From positions 1,240,001 through 1,304,000 of the forward strand of contig CAJQUW010007819.1 of assembly GCA_907163375.1 (NCBI GenBank): a stretch of DNA of 64,000 nucleotides, given 5' to 3'. Origin of the DNA: Prostheceraeus crozeri (Eukaryota > Platyhelminthes > Polycladida > Euryleptidae). Positions 9,636 through 21,648 of the stretch are shown here, piece by piece. Numbering within the stretch: position 1 is the first letter of the stretch; each line of letters opens with the position of its first letter. The notes below the pieces were generated by a model that saw only the letters and a list, made by a program, of their open reading frames with translations, ran no database searches and was not told the DNA's origin. Made by a program: the position numbers and the translations under genes.

Positions 9636-10568
9636 CTGAAACCATAGAGACTTAAGTTAGTGATAGCAATGAAGATGTAAGAAAAGGCACTAACTGCAGT
9701 GCATTACACGATGAGGATCGGAAAGCGTACGTGTATATATGAATCCATTGTTTCAATTCATATACAGTGTATAATGCAAAATAAATTACCGAGTAAGTAA
9801 GATTGTGTTGTCATCACTTCAAGTTTCACGGTCTAAGCAAAGTCGCCGATCATCAGACGACATGGATAAGGAAATACAGTGGCATCTCAATGACATCATG
9901 ATTTAAAGTATGAATTCGAAACAGCTCTGCATGCATGTCATTTAATTATCATGCAAATGTAACAGATTCTTAGTGTACAATACAATGATCGTATAAGAGA
10001 ATTCTCCGAGGACAGTAAATATCATAATGTCAATCAAGAAGTGTAAATTCGAGGAATACCTGAATATTCGAGAAGACCTCAAGCACGCGAGATCGCTCTT
10101 GAGGTTAAAGGAGAAGGCGGATATAGCGAAAGAAGTCATCTTGCGCATAACGTAGGGCTACTGCGCTATTTCAAATTGTAAGTATTTAAAACTTCCACAC
10201 GTCACTTAAAGCTTAAGGTTTCGTCACTTATGGTTTCTTTACACAACAAAGGTTATGAGTTCTCCAGAGACTCCTTAATTAACTGAAACGGCTCCCATTG
10301 AGATCTTCATTTTGCGACAAAAAGAAGCCGTATATAAATCCCTTGAATAGAAAAAAGCATCATCCGTTCAAAATTGAGCATCTGCAAAAGTTATGAAACA
10401 AAAAAATTTTCATAACAGTTAAAGCGAGATCGGAATGATATTTCTATGCGCCTTGCTCCAGTTGCTAGTGCTATATAAACAAACCAGGAAAATTGCGTCA
10501 TGATGTGCGCGGAAAGCTTTGCTTGCTCCTGTACGGCCAGAAGGTAAGTTAACATAATTCCACGTAAG
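9636..10568. other. Intronic stretch; small plus-strand frame only
   Basis: Mostly featureless. A 43-codon plus-strand frame at 10027-10158 (MSIKKCKFEEYLNIRED and onward) has coding-like composition but no recognised relative. It may be a fragment of a repeat. Confidence 0.35.
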
Positions 10569-10614
10569 GAAGTTGTACCGGAAAATTCCACCAATTATGT
10601 CAACTTACCTTTAC
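10569..10614. repeat. Copy of the intron/exon border of the exon at 11860
   Basis: About 46 bp (GTTGTACCGGAAAATTCCAC and onward through CTTACCTTTACTG) are nearly identical to 11822-11866. The duplicated piece holds the splice donor, its intron flank and the last 7-8 bases of the RhoGAP exon. It is therefore a short duplication centred on a donor site. Confidence 0.8.
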
Positions 10615-10662
10615 TGGAGAATATGCTTCGCTGGACCTAGGGTTCTTCAGGCCGCTTACTAA

Positions 10663-11208
10663 TCTGCCGAGTTATACATGGTTCCTCCTCTTTTCAGACA
10701 CGATCAAATAAAAACGCATGTAAATCCAATGGGACACAGATTGCGGTTTTTGGTTAAAATGAAATTTTCCATGTTTTCTCTGATTCACAAAAGCTAATAA
10801 GCCCAGATGTGGAATGTCTTCATGTCACTACCTATGATATGCATGTGTCACTATCATGTTTTTGATATACAATGTATACGAGAATGTGGCTAAAGTTGGA
10901 TTAAATTGCTTAAAATGCTTGTGTTTGCCGGCAGTAGGAGGCTTGCCAAATCTGAATGTGCTTAGCTTCATAGGCAGGGGTGATGAACATGATAGGCAGG
11001 GGGCATGAACATGATAAGAAATGACCTGAAGACATTCCATGACAAAAATTATGGCTCTACACTCAGCACTTTTCACTTAATTCGAGAAAATATAGAAAAT
11101 TTCATTTTAACCAAAGCTGCAATCTGCAAGCTGCGTCCCATTGGATTTACATGTGTTTTTCTCTGATCGTGTCTGATATGAAGAGGAACCATGCAGAAAT
11201 CGGCAGAC
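10663..11208. repeat. Inverted repeat with arms of about 110 bp (foldback)
   Basis: The arm at about 10663-10772 and the arm at about 11091-11208 are reverse complements at roughly 80-85%. Shared cores include ATGGTTCCTC, AGACACGATCA, CATGTAAATCCAATGGGAC and GGTTAAAATGAAATTTTC. The 320-bp centre has no gene. It looks like an old foldback or MITE-type element in the RhoGAP intron. Confidence 0.7.
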
Positions 11209-11859
11209 GCGCAGATTCGTAGAAAGCAAATGGTGTGCATTATTCTGTGAAAGTCTCATTTTCGACTCGTTCCATGCAGAAACTCGCTCTGACTTTCATC
11301 GTGCACGCGACAAAATGACAAGCCAATTTCTATGATCTGTTGCAACAGATCGAGCCAAAGAATAGTCAACTAAATGACGTGTTGCATCAAAGCTCTCCCA
11401 TTTCACTCAGGTGTTACCAATAGTGACACATTTTCATTGATCCGGCCGTGTCGCCAAATGCCTTCTGCCAATGATAGTATCTCCACCGCAACAAGTGTCC
11501 TTATAGATAAATTTGGAACTCGCAGAAATCGACACCGCATCTGTTAGAGAAGTTATCGGAATATGTCTGGTTGAAAGAAAGCAACAAAGAGTCGAGAATC
11601 AGGAAAAGGTCATTGGTGGCTAGAATGTAAGCCTATACATGTATAAGGTAAAGGCAAGAGTGTGAGTACATGCTGCTGATCTGAATGCAAACTGACTTTG
11701 ATAATTGATGCCCTTAAAACAAAGCTTAGGCAAACATTAAAACAAACATTAAAAAAAATAAACTGGCCTTAAAAACAAACATAAACTGGCCCTTAAAACA
11801 AACATTGGCTTCAATGAGAGAAGTTGTACCGGAAAATTCCACCAATTATGTCAATTTAC

Positions 11860-12045
11860 CTTTACTGATGGTGTTATAGAGAGCCCGAACTTTCTTCTGA
11901 CTTCCTTCTTTTCTGTAAACGCCTTCAGTATTCAGACCATCTTTCGCTTCAATAGCTTTTATAAAACTATTAACAAATGATGGTTTGCAACCTGAACATT
12001 CATCCATCGTCAACAGACGGAGGGTTGTTCCGAAAATTGGGTTCA
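11860..12045 (-). CDS. RhoGAP gene 1, first GAP-domain exon (arginine finger)
   Basis: A 186-bp minus-strand exon between acceptor TTTTCCACAG and donor GTAAATTG. It encodes NPIFGTTL at the start of the domain, CKPSFVNSFIKAIEAKDGL, and EGVYRKEGSQKKVRALYN. The Arg of E-G-V-Y-R is the arginine finger that completes the GTPase active site. The exon has exactly the same length and phases (1 in, 1 out) as 34426-34611. Product: GTPase-activating protein for a Rho/Rac/Cdc42-type GTPase. Its substrate specificity cannot be read from the sequence. Confidence 0.9.
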
Positions 12046-12174
12046 CTGTGGAAAATGAAAAGATATTTTGTTGGGGAATCAATAGCGCACATTTCAGTGA
12101 TAAATGACTACAACGATAATCTATTTCATATTCTAGGTATACGCTTAGTTTCTGTTTGAGCTTGAAATACATCC

Positions 12175-12348
12175 TCAGCATTCATAAATAAAAATCGTAA
12201 TTGCAACCTTAAGTCCATCCATCGATTTCTTTCGATACTTTTGATATATGGATTTAACTACCGCCGTTACGACCTTCAACTCGGTCAGCGTGATCAGAGG
12301 ACGAAGTAAAGGTCGCAACTGGTGGTCCAAAAGCATGGAAAGTTCCAT
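12175..12348 (-). CDS. Unrecognised 57-codon frame upstream of RhoGAP gene 1 exon
   Basis: A minus-strand frame from ATG at 12348 to TGA at 12175. It encodes MELSMLLDHQLRPLLRPLIT, then LTELKVVTAVVKSIYQKYRK, a strongly coding-like, helix-forming and basic protein segment. It lies about 130 bp upstream of the first GAP exon and on the same strand, so it could be the first exon of gene 1. The obvious donor (after CTTAAG) is weak and its phase does not match the next exon. Function unknown. Confidence 0.4.
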   Translation of the reverse strand: MELSMLLDHQLRPLLRPLITLTELKVVTAVVKSIYQKYRKKSMDGLKVAITIFIYEC

Positions 12349-13388
12349 GGTTAGCCCTCAAAAGGATATAATGATGAGTCAATAAGCTACGTACTGTCTT
12401 CAAAGACAAACATCGTCATTGATAAATTTCTGGAGGACACGATGCGAATAAAAATATAAATATCAATTATCGACTATGAAAAAGTTGCTATAAGTCTGGG
12501 CATATGTACCTATCGGTAAATAAGAAAAATATGCTAACTTTGGGAGAGCTAACAGCACTCCTCCTTCACTCAGGCCCTCCGCTCACTTATTAAACGATCT
12601 GAGCCCCTGCACTCGAATTTTGCTATTTCAATTCAGCAAAAATGAAATGAATCACTTAAAAAGTTCAAACTTCAGACAAGCGATAAATCGGTTGCAAGTG
12701 AACACAGGTGTAGAAACTTCGTAGAACTTCGGATGTAGGAAACAGGAGGTGAACTCCACAGCTGACATAAAAATACGCCTACACGTTACACGTACGCCTA
12801 CCGTACGCCTAACCATACGCCTACACGTTAGGACTGTAAATAATGCACAAGCTCCATATTATACCAGTATCTGCAGGAATTCCTTCAGACCTCATTTGCC
12901 TCTCTACATTTCCGTCGGTTGAATGCATTATTTTGAATAATGCATTATATTGAATTGCATCAATTTTGAATGACGTTTACGAAGTCATTCTGTGCATACG
13001 ATGCGATCCATGAGCGCAACCAGGAGGAGGAGGCAAGCCGCCTCAACCAAAATTGGCGATTAATTCTATAGAGCAATATTGCTTTCTTTGACACGCGTCT
13101 CTAATTTCTTCTGTCACTGACACATTATACACATGTTTCCCTAATTGAGTAATCTTGTAGCATGAATGGAGATGCTAACTGATAGTAACAAATAGTGGAT
13201 TTGGGCTTATCATTATTAGCAGTAAGTGATGGAAACCCCAGTGAGGTTGATAGAAGGCAAAAAAAAGAAAAACCTCCGCTTGACGTAGAACGCTTAGAAC
13301 TTTCAAACGGCACTGCCGGCCATCGTCAGAGGAACTGACTGTAGAACCAGCTACACATCACAGTTCACATTATATATCACGATGTGAT
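12349..13388. other. Gene-free stretch
   Basis: No gene seen. A short cluster of ACGCCTA/CGTACGCC words lies at 12773-12830, and AT-rich sequence surrounds it. Confidence 0.5.
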
Positions 13389-13413
13389 ATATATGTATAT
13401 ATATATATATACA

Positions 13414-13487
<74 letters not shown>
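13389..13487. repeat. TA dinucleotide microsatellite
   Basis: About 95 bp of almost pure TA, preceded by the palindrome ATATCACGATGTGATAT. Confidence 0.95.
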
Positions 13488-13490
<3 letters not shown>

Positions 13491-13651
13491 AAAGGTATCT
13501 AAGCGCCAAACTAAATGGTCTCTAAGCGCCATTATAGGGCTCTGAGCGCCATTTCAATGGCAGATGATATATTTAAAAGGTATCTTAGCGCCATTAAGTG
13601 GTCTCCGAGCGCCACAAGTGGTGTCTGAGCGCCAAAATAGTCTCTAAGCGC
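13486..13651. repeat. Degenerate AGCGCC repeat array, seven units
   Basis: Seven units of the type GTCTCTGAGCGCCA occur at irregular 17-40 bp spacing. The phrase TATTTAAAAGGTATCTAAGCGCC at its start recurs about 83 bp later with one change. Single units in the opposite orientation (GGCGCTGAGAG) occur at about 17751, 17816 and 18393. The family is not one I recognise. Confidence 0.75.
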
Positions 13652-16600
13652 CTCAAACGCACATGAGCATTTCCACGCGAATGACAACTTTTTGTAAGAA
13701 AGTAAAAGTTAGATTGGACGGCATCTTTTCACTGAAATATTATGTTGATGCCTATATTTTACGATATTGAAGTTTGTTCATGAGATTAGATGGTCGAATG
13801 ACACATAAAACAGAAAAGATTTGTTATTTTCTTCATTTTTATTCCCCTTAGAATGCCTTTTTTCAGGCTGTGATATTGACATGATTGATCATCTGTTTAG
13901 CTATCGCTATTTGATATATTTTTACATTTGAATTGAAGTATTCTTGAAAACTTGAAATTTGATAATATCATTTTCATGAACGATGAAATGATAAGACAAA
14001 TATATAGTTTTATAATCGTCATAAGACGACGCTTCGACACTACTGTAACTGCTTTTATTCTACTGAAAAATCTTGAAATGCAAAGTTTTCTTGCAGAAAT
14101 TATCAAAATATGGGCTATGTGGATTGTTGACGCATTGTTGAATTTCTCTGTTAGTGTCTACAAACATAGATGTAGTTCATCAAAGTTGCGTGATAAGAGG
14201 ATGATTGAAGAGTCGTCATATGACGCCATAGTAATTTTCTTGAATTTTCCGTTCGTGTATGTTCTAGAATCGGTGATTTATCAGCAATAATTTTCATTGA
14301 ACACATCAAATAATTTGCGCGCCTTGAACATTCTTAATGTGTTTAATAATGAAAGTAAAAGCGATTGAAAAATAAAGAAAATAAGTTTATTTCTTTCTAT
14401 ATGTAGCGTAGTCATCTAGTAGCAGATGTGATCATCAGAAAAGATGATTGTGCCATATTTGGCATTCCTTTTGATGAATGGATCCATCAAAGAGCAAAAA
14501 TAAACTAAGTAACTTTGTTGTACATGTAGCATCAGCTAATTACGGCTCAATAATAGAAGAAGCTTCAAATTCAATAGGCCTACGATGTTCAGCACTTCCA
14601 TCGAGAATTACGGCTATGCCAAAGAGTAAACGACATCGTTATAGGCCTACTTGTGAGATATGACTAAACGATCAGCAATATAGTCAAAAGCTCAAAAGCA
14701 ATATTTTCTTTCCGGATTTTGAAACGTTTCCACAATCTCAAAATCATGGCAAAGTACTTTGATATGTGCGCAGGAAATTCAAGGACTCTCGTGAAGATGA
14801 GATCTTGGTTCATTTTATTTGATGAGATCTATGGTTCCAGTTCCTTTTGAGGGCAAATCAATTGGTGGAAATGGCAATCAAACAAAAGTTTTCATTGGAA
14901 ATGCTCCATCAACTTTAGTAGGCTTACAGTCTGGAACCTGTCATGCAATATGGTTGGTGATATGGTGGCTGGGGTATATACATTGATGGCTGGTGTCCCG
15001 GAATAGTTGCTTCTGTGGATTTAACAAAATGCCACATATTTTCAGTGCCGCATGAACAATGTCGGGATAAATCGTTTTCAATTTCCTGCCGTTGATGATA
15101 TTGACGTGATAAATGATCGGTAAACTCCTTGCAAATTGATTGATTGGATGATCAGATTTGAGGACAAACTTTTCATCTAATTGACACTGACTATGCTGCC
15201 GCAAACGCTCTGTTTCCTGACCTGTAGTGCTTGAAGTCAAAGTTTTGCTTTACAGAAGATTACAAACATATCTATGACTGAGAGCAGCTCAAAATATTCT
15301 AGTTGCTAAATTTTTCTTGCGATGAGCCTTCAAACTTAGGAAAAAATAGGAAGAAAAAAAAATTTTTTGAAAAGCACCGGTTATAATGTGACACCCTCCT
15401 CAGTATACAATATTCGACACATTAGGCAAACCAAGCTGATTTGTTTTTGATTTACTTATAATCATTACAATGTAGTTGTAGATTTAATTCCGATATGGTG
15501 AATGTGAAAATATTCGGTTAGAACATAAGTGTGACATATATGTCACATGCTGGAAATAATACAAAAAAGTTGAAATAATCAGTTTTTTCACTTTAGTAGT
15601 CATATTGGATGGTAAATACACTAGTTACGAGCAATTAAAATAATTTTGCATAAATGCGTAAATTTTGGGCGTTGCCGAGTTAAATGTATGATGTTAAAGG
15701 TTAGATTCAATAACTTATTGCAACTCGAAGAAGAATTGATGAGACTCACATGTACTTAATTTGAGGTTGACTTTTGCATCATGAGAGGACGTTTGGTAAA
15801 CACAGCTGTTGGACCTATATAAATAAGATTACAAAAAAATTAACACCATGGATATCTACATGTTAATTGAACCTAGCTATGCAGCAATTAAGGCGTCAAT
15901 TAATTACTAGCTATAATCAATTTAAGAATGCAAAATCCTTCAAAGACGATGCATTGAAATGCTCAGATATGGTAAAATCCAGCAAAAGTGGTCCCCTTTT
16001 TTGTCCATTCAGAAAAGGCCTAAATTCCTAATTAAAGGCCTAATACAATAGACACGATTTTAAATTCAAATTTCAAAACTGTTTTCAGCCATCATATACT
16101 GATTCTATGATAAGACTTAATAGCTGAAAGCAGCATGAATGTATTGACTTGCATACTTTGCGGTTATTCTCTTATATTCACATAACAACATCATGAATTG
16201 AAGTAGGTCTAGAACAGGCATACTTGAAATAATAAGCTATGATGAAATGAATGTCAAATAGGGGTGACATAACTGTCCTCACTGGTCTCATGCCTTATGT
16301 AGATGCATGCTGGCATGTACTTTTGCTTGATAATGAATTTATAGTGCATGTCCAATTAATTTTATTGAATTATCAAGTCTTAGGATTTACAAAAGTTATC
16401 GCACGGTATGAGATTCTTGTGAGAGCTATATTTTTTGAAGTTTAAGCTTAGGATGAGTATGGATATCCATGAATAAGTGCTATGACTAGGGTATAGGTGG
16501 AATCCATGTAGGCCACATCGACTTCAATTTGCTACCGTCCTATGGTGCGGTTTACGCGAAAAGTAATTTTAAAATGAAAATTAGTTTTGGGTTCGTTGTT

Positions 16601-17740
16601 TATAGAATTTATTTAAGGTTGGTCTAGAGAAATTTTCGGTTGCTTCATGGTTGGATTCTAGGTTTTGTTCAGGGTTTGTCTCAGATAGTCTCATGGATCG
16701 TTTAGCGTGATTGCTTTATAAGACTGATAGTAGTGATAGGCCTAAACAGTATTCAACGTATAAAACTCATCGAAGCTCTGCCGACGAAATTGTTAACAAT
16801 CTCCTTTAATGAAGTGATGATAAAGAATCAATAAAGACCTGAATTCAAGTGTGCTTCGTGAGACATCTGGTTCCATGAAAGGTCTAGGCCTATCCAAAAA
16901 CAGACACGGAGGATATGTGCATATACATGTAGGCCTAAAAGACACGCAAGAAGAAATAAATAATCATACATACTAATCATCAACAAAATATGCCACAATG
17001 TACAATGCGCAAGCTGAAGCTCATTGTCATGCTTCATATTGCCATTCACGATAGACCTACTTAACCTACTCTGCTATTTTGCGATAACATCATCGTGATC
17101 CTTTATGATAAGCACCACAGCAATGGCATTTAATCCACAGCATCTTTTGTCACTTTCTCCTTCAAGAGGAGCGACTCGTTCAATGAAAGATAAAAATAGG
17201 GAAACTTAAACTCTGCTAGGAACTGTTTGCAAGGTGCATGTGTAGAAACAGGGCCAGCTCCTTAGCTGTGGAAAGTCCTGTTTCAAGTGATGAAAGTTTA
17301 GTTCCTATATCTTGTTCCTCTTGACGGTTGGTGCCAATCATGACAAATTCATATCTTTTTAATATTTTCATGGCCCTTTTTTCATGCAGGTAAAATCTAT
17401 CGGAATGGAGTGGACAGTTAATCTTTGCTGTGACTTTCACTTTTATCCCGTATTTAAATATTGATCTATTTCAAATTCATGCAAACATGTAGTTGCATAT
17501 TACATTGTATTTTTCATCTATATACTACTTATTAGTCTTCGAAGAAAATCTATACGAAATAGTAAAATTATTTTCCGACTGTATGTGCCAACTAAGCAAC
17601 AGTACAAATTCACAAGTTCTATTGTAAATTTCTCCCTATTCACGTACTTTTCCATCTCAGCTGGTACTATATAGAAGCGTACGTTGAAGTGACAGTAACG
17701 AGGGTATCAGCTCTCAAATTTGGAATAATATGGTAAGTAT
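13652..17740. other. Gene-free stretch with weak open frames
   Basis: No recognisable gene, RNA gene or transposon over about 4 kb. Plus-strand 13952-14290 and minus-strand 14941-15240 and 17216-17440 are open for 70-110 codons. They lack recognised motifs or paired splice sites that could be verified. Minus-strand 14941-15240 has the most protein-like composition. Confidence 0.4.
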
Positions 17741-18413
17741 TTATGGTACTTGGCGCTCATATACCCTTTAATTATATGTGACTGGCTCATAGAGACCTGG
17801 TAATATACGCTATAATGGCGCTGAGAGGCTATTTAGAGTATAAATGCTTTATTTTTTTACTTGTTTTTGCGTTCTTTGCGGGAATGTTATCATAGAAATT
17901 TTGATATATACGCTAATTATGGATATCAATAAAGGTTATACGAAAAAAAATCAAGATTTTTGGCACCTAAAAAAAATTTGTGGTATCGGTAGGTGTTGTC
18001 CAAAACGGCCTAAATTTGCAGATAAATAGTTGTTAACCCATTTACCATTTTCTTCGAGTGAAAATGAAAATTAAATATAATCTCTATTATATATGATTTT
18101 TCATCAACCTTTTAATCTGAGTATTTTTGTGTTCCGTCACATGCAGCCCATAGGACTGTGAATCCTTAAGATACCATCGAAACTTCAGCCTACAATTTAG
18201 CATCTAAGGGCCTGTATGAGGAAAACGAGAATAATCAGTAATTGCTGAATTTCCTGTAGTTCTTCCCATATTTCGGTCTAAAACTGGGTGCAGTCAATAC
18301 TACTGAATACTATAACCTAGCCCTGAAAGTTTTGGGAACGAACACAGGCTATTTATTTCTGCATTCCAACTTTTCTTCAGCAGTCTGTGGAAGTGGCGCT
18401 GAGAGATCATCTA
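17741..18413. repeat. Scattered GGCGCT units (reverse of the AGCGCC family)
   Basis: Three units (GGCGCTCATA, GGCGCTGAGAGGC and GGCGCTGAGAGATC) face the array at 13.5 kb. The last one abuts the TA microsatellite at 18414, mirroring the left array, which also abuts a TA tract. Confidence 0.5.
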
Positions 18414-18414
18414 A

Positions 18415-18466
<52 letters not shown>
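18414..18466. repeat. TA microsatellite, left of the Penelope-like element
   Basis: About 53 bp of TA directly adjoin the left arm of the Penelope-like element. Confidence 0.95.
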
Positions 18467-18471
<5 letters not shown>

Positions 18472-18680
18472 CAAAAATTAATACAAAGAAAAACCATTCT
18501 TCCAACCGGTTTCACCCTCTTGAACGAGGGCTACTCATGGAATGATATATTTATAAAATTTAAAGACCAAAAGAAATCTAAATACATTAAAGCATAGATT
18601 CATCATAGAAATTAATCAGAATTAAGACTGGGACGAAACATAGAAATGAAAATCTGCTACTGCCTCACTCTGTCTATCCT
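18467..18680 (-). repeat. Left terminal repeat of the Penelope-like element
   Basis: Reverse complement of 19742-19955. Read on the minus strand it holds a stem CCCTC...GAGGG followed by TGAAACCGG, which resembles the stem II/GAAAC part of Penelope hammerhead ribozymes. The CTGATGA side is changed (CCATGAG). Confidence 0.85.
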
Positions 18681-18714
18681 AGACAGTCAATTAGTTAGAC
18701 AGTCTTGACTAGTC

Positions 18715-19764
18715 AAGGAATTATTCAACAACGATGTCGCCAATATCATACAAGAAAGGTGGACACGTTACATAGATGATTGTTTTTTGATTTGGAATAA
18801 GGATTTCGGTAATATAAAGATATTCAATGACATTTTAAGCAACCTCCACGAGAACATCAAATTCACATCGAATCAAAGTTCCAGTATTGTCAGGTTTTTG
18901 GATGTATTGATATACAAGGAGAACGTAACTTTGGAAACCGACATATACCGAAAAGAGACAGATACACAAAATTATATTCTTTTTCATTCCAATCACCCGA
19001 GACACGTTATCAAGAATATTCCTTACGCCCTGGCAAAGTGGATCATCAAAATTGTCTCATTGGAAATAAATCGTAGTAAACAATTGCGTGAATTAAAGAA
19101 ACAACTTCTAAAATTGAAATATCCTCAAGGCGTAATTGATTATGGAATTTCTCGAGCATTAAGAGAAGAAACGTCCCCAGTTCGAAAAGAAAATAATACT
19201 ACTAAGATAATTCCTTTTGTGAGCACCTATAATAAAAATAATAGAGACATTCATAACAAAGTTATTAAGCCCATCAGTGCCAGCTTGAGCCTAATGGAAC
19301 CTTTTCAGAGATATAAATTCATTAGATCATGGAAACAACCTCCATCTCTTTTTAATTTATTAAACAAGAACAATCGTCCAGTAATACACGGCATCACTAA
19401 GTGTGAAGAACCGAGATGCGGTTCTGCCCTATTTTGATAACGGGAGAACATATCAATATCATGCATGATCAATAAAAAATTAACAAATTTTGAAATCAAG
19501 AGAAACATGAATTCTCAATCAAAGAACATCATTTATATTCTACGCTGTAACGGATGTAATGCGATCTACGTCGGTCAAAGTGGCGACTATTTCCGCAACC
19601 GACTCACTGTTCACCGTCATCAAATAGCTCATGCCAACTACAGAGTGCTGAAGGTCAGCCAGCATATTGCGTCGTGTGGTAAAGACCAAGACCCTATGTT
19701 TTCAGCGACTCCTATATTTAAATTGTGTGCCTCTGCTACTAAGATAGACAGAGTGAGGCAGTAG
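18715..19764 (+). pseudogene. Penelope reverse transcriptase C-terminal part and GIY-YIG endonuclease
   Basis: The frame begins with RYIDDCFLIW, the catalytic reverse-transcriptase motif. It continues with RFLDVLIYKENVTLETDIYR and YRKETDTQNYILFHSNHPRH, the standard F-L-D-V...Y-R-K-x-T-D thumb entry of Penelope enzymes. The endonuclease part (about 19510-19700) reads IIYILRCNGCNAIYVGQSGD and then FRNRLTVHRHQI, which supplies the GIY-YIG Tyr residues, the Arg of R-N-R-L and the His. The two parts are in the same frame but separated by stop codons at about 19435-19440, and the N-terminus is missing. The enzyme is therefore not functional. In intact elements it nicks DNA and primes reverse transcription. 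Confidence 0.85.
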
Positions 19765-19955
19765 CAGATTTTCATTTCTATGTTTCGTCCCAGTCTTAAT
19801 TCTGATTAATTTCTATGATGAATCTATGCTTTAATGTATTTAGATTTCTTTTAGTCTTTAAATTTTATAAATATATCATTCCATGAGTAGCCCTCGTTCA
19901 AGAGGGTGAAACCGGTTGGAAGAATGGTTTTTCTTTGTATTAATTTTTGATTTTA
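19742..19955 (+). repeat. Right terminal repeat of the Penelope-like element
   Basis: Inverted partner of 18467-18680. The endonuclease frame runs into it, so part of the repeat is coding at its inner edge, as is common in Penelope-like elements. Confidence 0.85.
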
Positions 19956-19999
19956 CATTTATTGGAGCAATTTGGGATTTTAGTTGTTTTCTTTTTTAT

Positions 20000-20130
<131 letters not shown>

Positions 20131-20139
20131 GATATATAT

Positions 20140-21472
20140 TATACATATGCTTAGAGAATCGTCTGAATGCACTGATGCGAAAAACACATGATCCAAAGCG
20201 AATTCCTATATGTATTAAGTGAGTTAAGATTAAAATTCCATTAGTGGGAATTCCTAAATAAATTTCTATACCTCTTAACTCCTTTCGCATTTTACTTCTT
20301 TACTTTCTACTTGTGATCAGTAGTCATCTTACTTTGGAATTTTTATCTTTGGATCTTGTGTTTTTCACAGCAGTGCCGGTCGCAAGTTCTAAGCACTCAA
20401 ACAGAGGTTTTATTTTTTTGGGCTTCTATCGGCCTTGCTAGGTTTTTCACCACTTACTGCTAATGCTAGCTATTGCTCATATAACCACTGTACAACTGCA
20501 AATCACTGTACTTTAGACACTAGAGGAGTGATCATCAATTAAGGCACTGGGCGGGGCATCGACGCTTAATTCCTTGTGTGAAGACTTTAATTGCAATGCT
20601 GTACTGAAATTTTCTTGAAATCTGCTTAATTCCTTCTGAAGTTTTTCATTAGTAAATTTTTATTCTATTTTATATCTAATTAAAGCTTCACACTTCTTAC
20701 ATATCGAAATCTTAAGCACCAAATTACTGGTATTCTAACACAGGAATATTGCGCAATTGTTTTTAAATTGAGCAGAGATATTGTTTAAGGTATCAGGAAC
20801 ATGAACTCCGCAAAAAATGAATCCTGTGATGCAATAGCGTTTATTGTGTGCTGGCATTTTTTAGTGTGCGCTCTTCCTACTTTTTACTTATTCTATGATG
20901 TTTATTTATATGATAACAAAAATACTTTCTCAAACAATTATTAAGATAAAATTGATAAATGATTGCTAGATGTTGCAGCAAAGTGGTGAAATAGTACAGC
21001 GAAATCAAATTTATTATCAAAAGTATACTTCGGTATAGTAACCGGCTGTTGGAGGATTAGTGTATATACAATAAAATAGTCAGAAATCTCTTTTCATATA
21101 TACAGGAGGCACAGACGATTGTGCGAGCGAGCGCTGTCGTGGCATTTGCCTATATTGAAAATGGTAGCAGATTTTTGCAGTTAGTGCACAACATGAAAAG
21201 TTTTGTTCGACAAAACCGATCAACACCCTCGCTAAGTAGGGTCCCGGCGCGATAGATGCCTATGCGGCTTGATTTTGCAACAGCGCACGGCAAGCACTTG
21301 CATCAGATTATCCCGCAGCTAAGGGATTGAATCCATTTTCAATTGAGTTGATTCGCAAAGAAGATATTATCGTCGGATTCGGATTGGTCTTCAACTCGTC
21401 TAAAACTCTCTAAAACTCCCTAAAAAACCTCTTGGGCTAAAACTCGTATTATATAGGATAAAGAAGACTCAC
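20140..21472. other. Gene-free stretch
   Basis: No gene, repeat or RNA recognised. It lies downstream of the last visible exon of RhoGAP gene 2. Confidence 0.45.
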
Positions 21473-21648
21473 CTGTTTGCTGTGGAAAGAGTACAAATGT
21501 TTCGGTGAGAAAATAGACCATTACGTCGATTTCCAAACTTTCAGCTGTTGAATCAATCAACAGCTCACACCTCCTCACAAGGGTTGGTCCGAAATAGGAG
21601 GCAAGAACATATATATCCATCAGATTGTCTTCGGCATGCAAAATCACT
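21473..21648 (-). CDS. RhoGAP gene 2, C-terminal GAP-domain exon
   Basis: A 176-bp minus-strand exon between acceptor CATTTTTTAG and donor GTGAGTC. It encodes VILHAEDNLMDIYVLASYFG, then PTLVRR and a following segment ending near LTETFVLFPQQ. This is the last helix block of RhoGAP (consensus V-x-x-H-x-x-x-N-x-M-x(4)-L-A-x-x-F-G-P-x-L). The residue before Leu-Ala, usually Asn, is Val here, which could weaken substrate contact. The incoming phase 2 matches the out-phase of exons of the type at 7450-7552, so one exon of gene 2 should lie between 21.65 and 23.87 kb. I did not find an intact one. Confidence 0.85.

Larger units (their letters stand above)
18467..19955 (+). mobile_element. Penelope-like retroelement, 5'-truncated, inverted terminal repeats
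   Basis: The body is bounded by two 214-bp arms that are nearly perfect reverse complements in exact register (18467-18680 and 19742-19955). It encodes the end of a Penelope-class reverse transcriptase and its GIY-YIG endonuclease. Both sides are TA microsatellite DNA. Penelope-like elements are known to carry terminal repeats in direct or inverted order, often with 5' truncation, so the layout fits the class. The high similarity of the two arms suggests a fairly young insertion. The body begins inside the reverse transcriptase, just before its catalytic Y-I-D-D. Confidence 0.85.
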
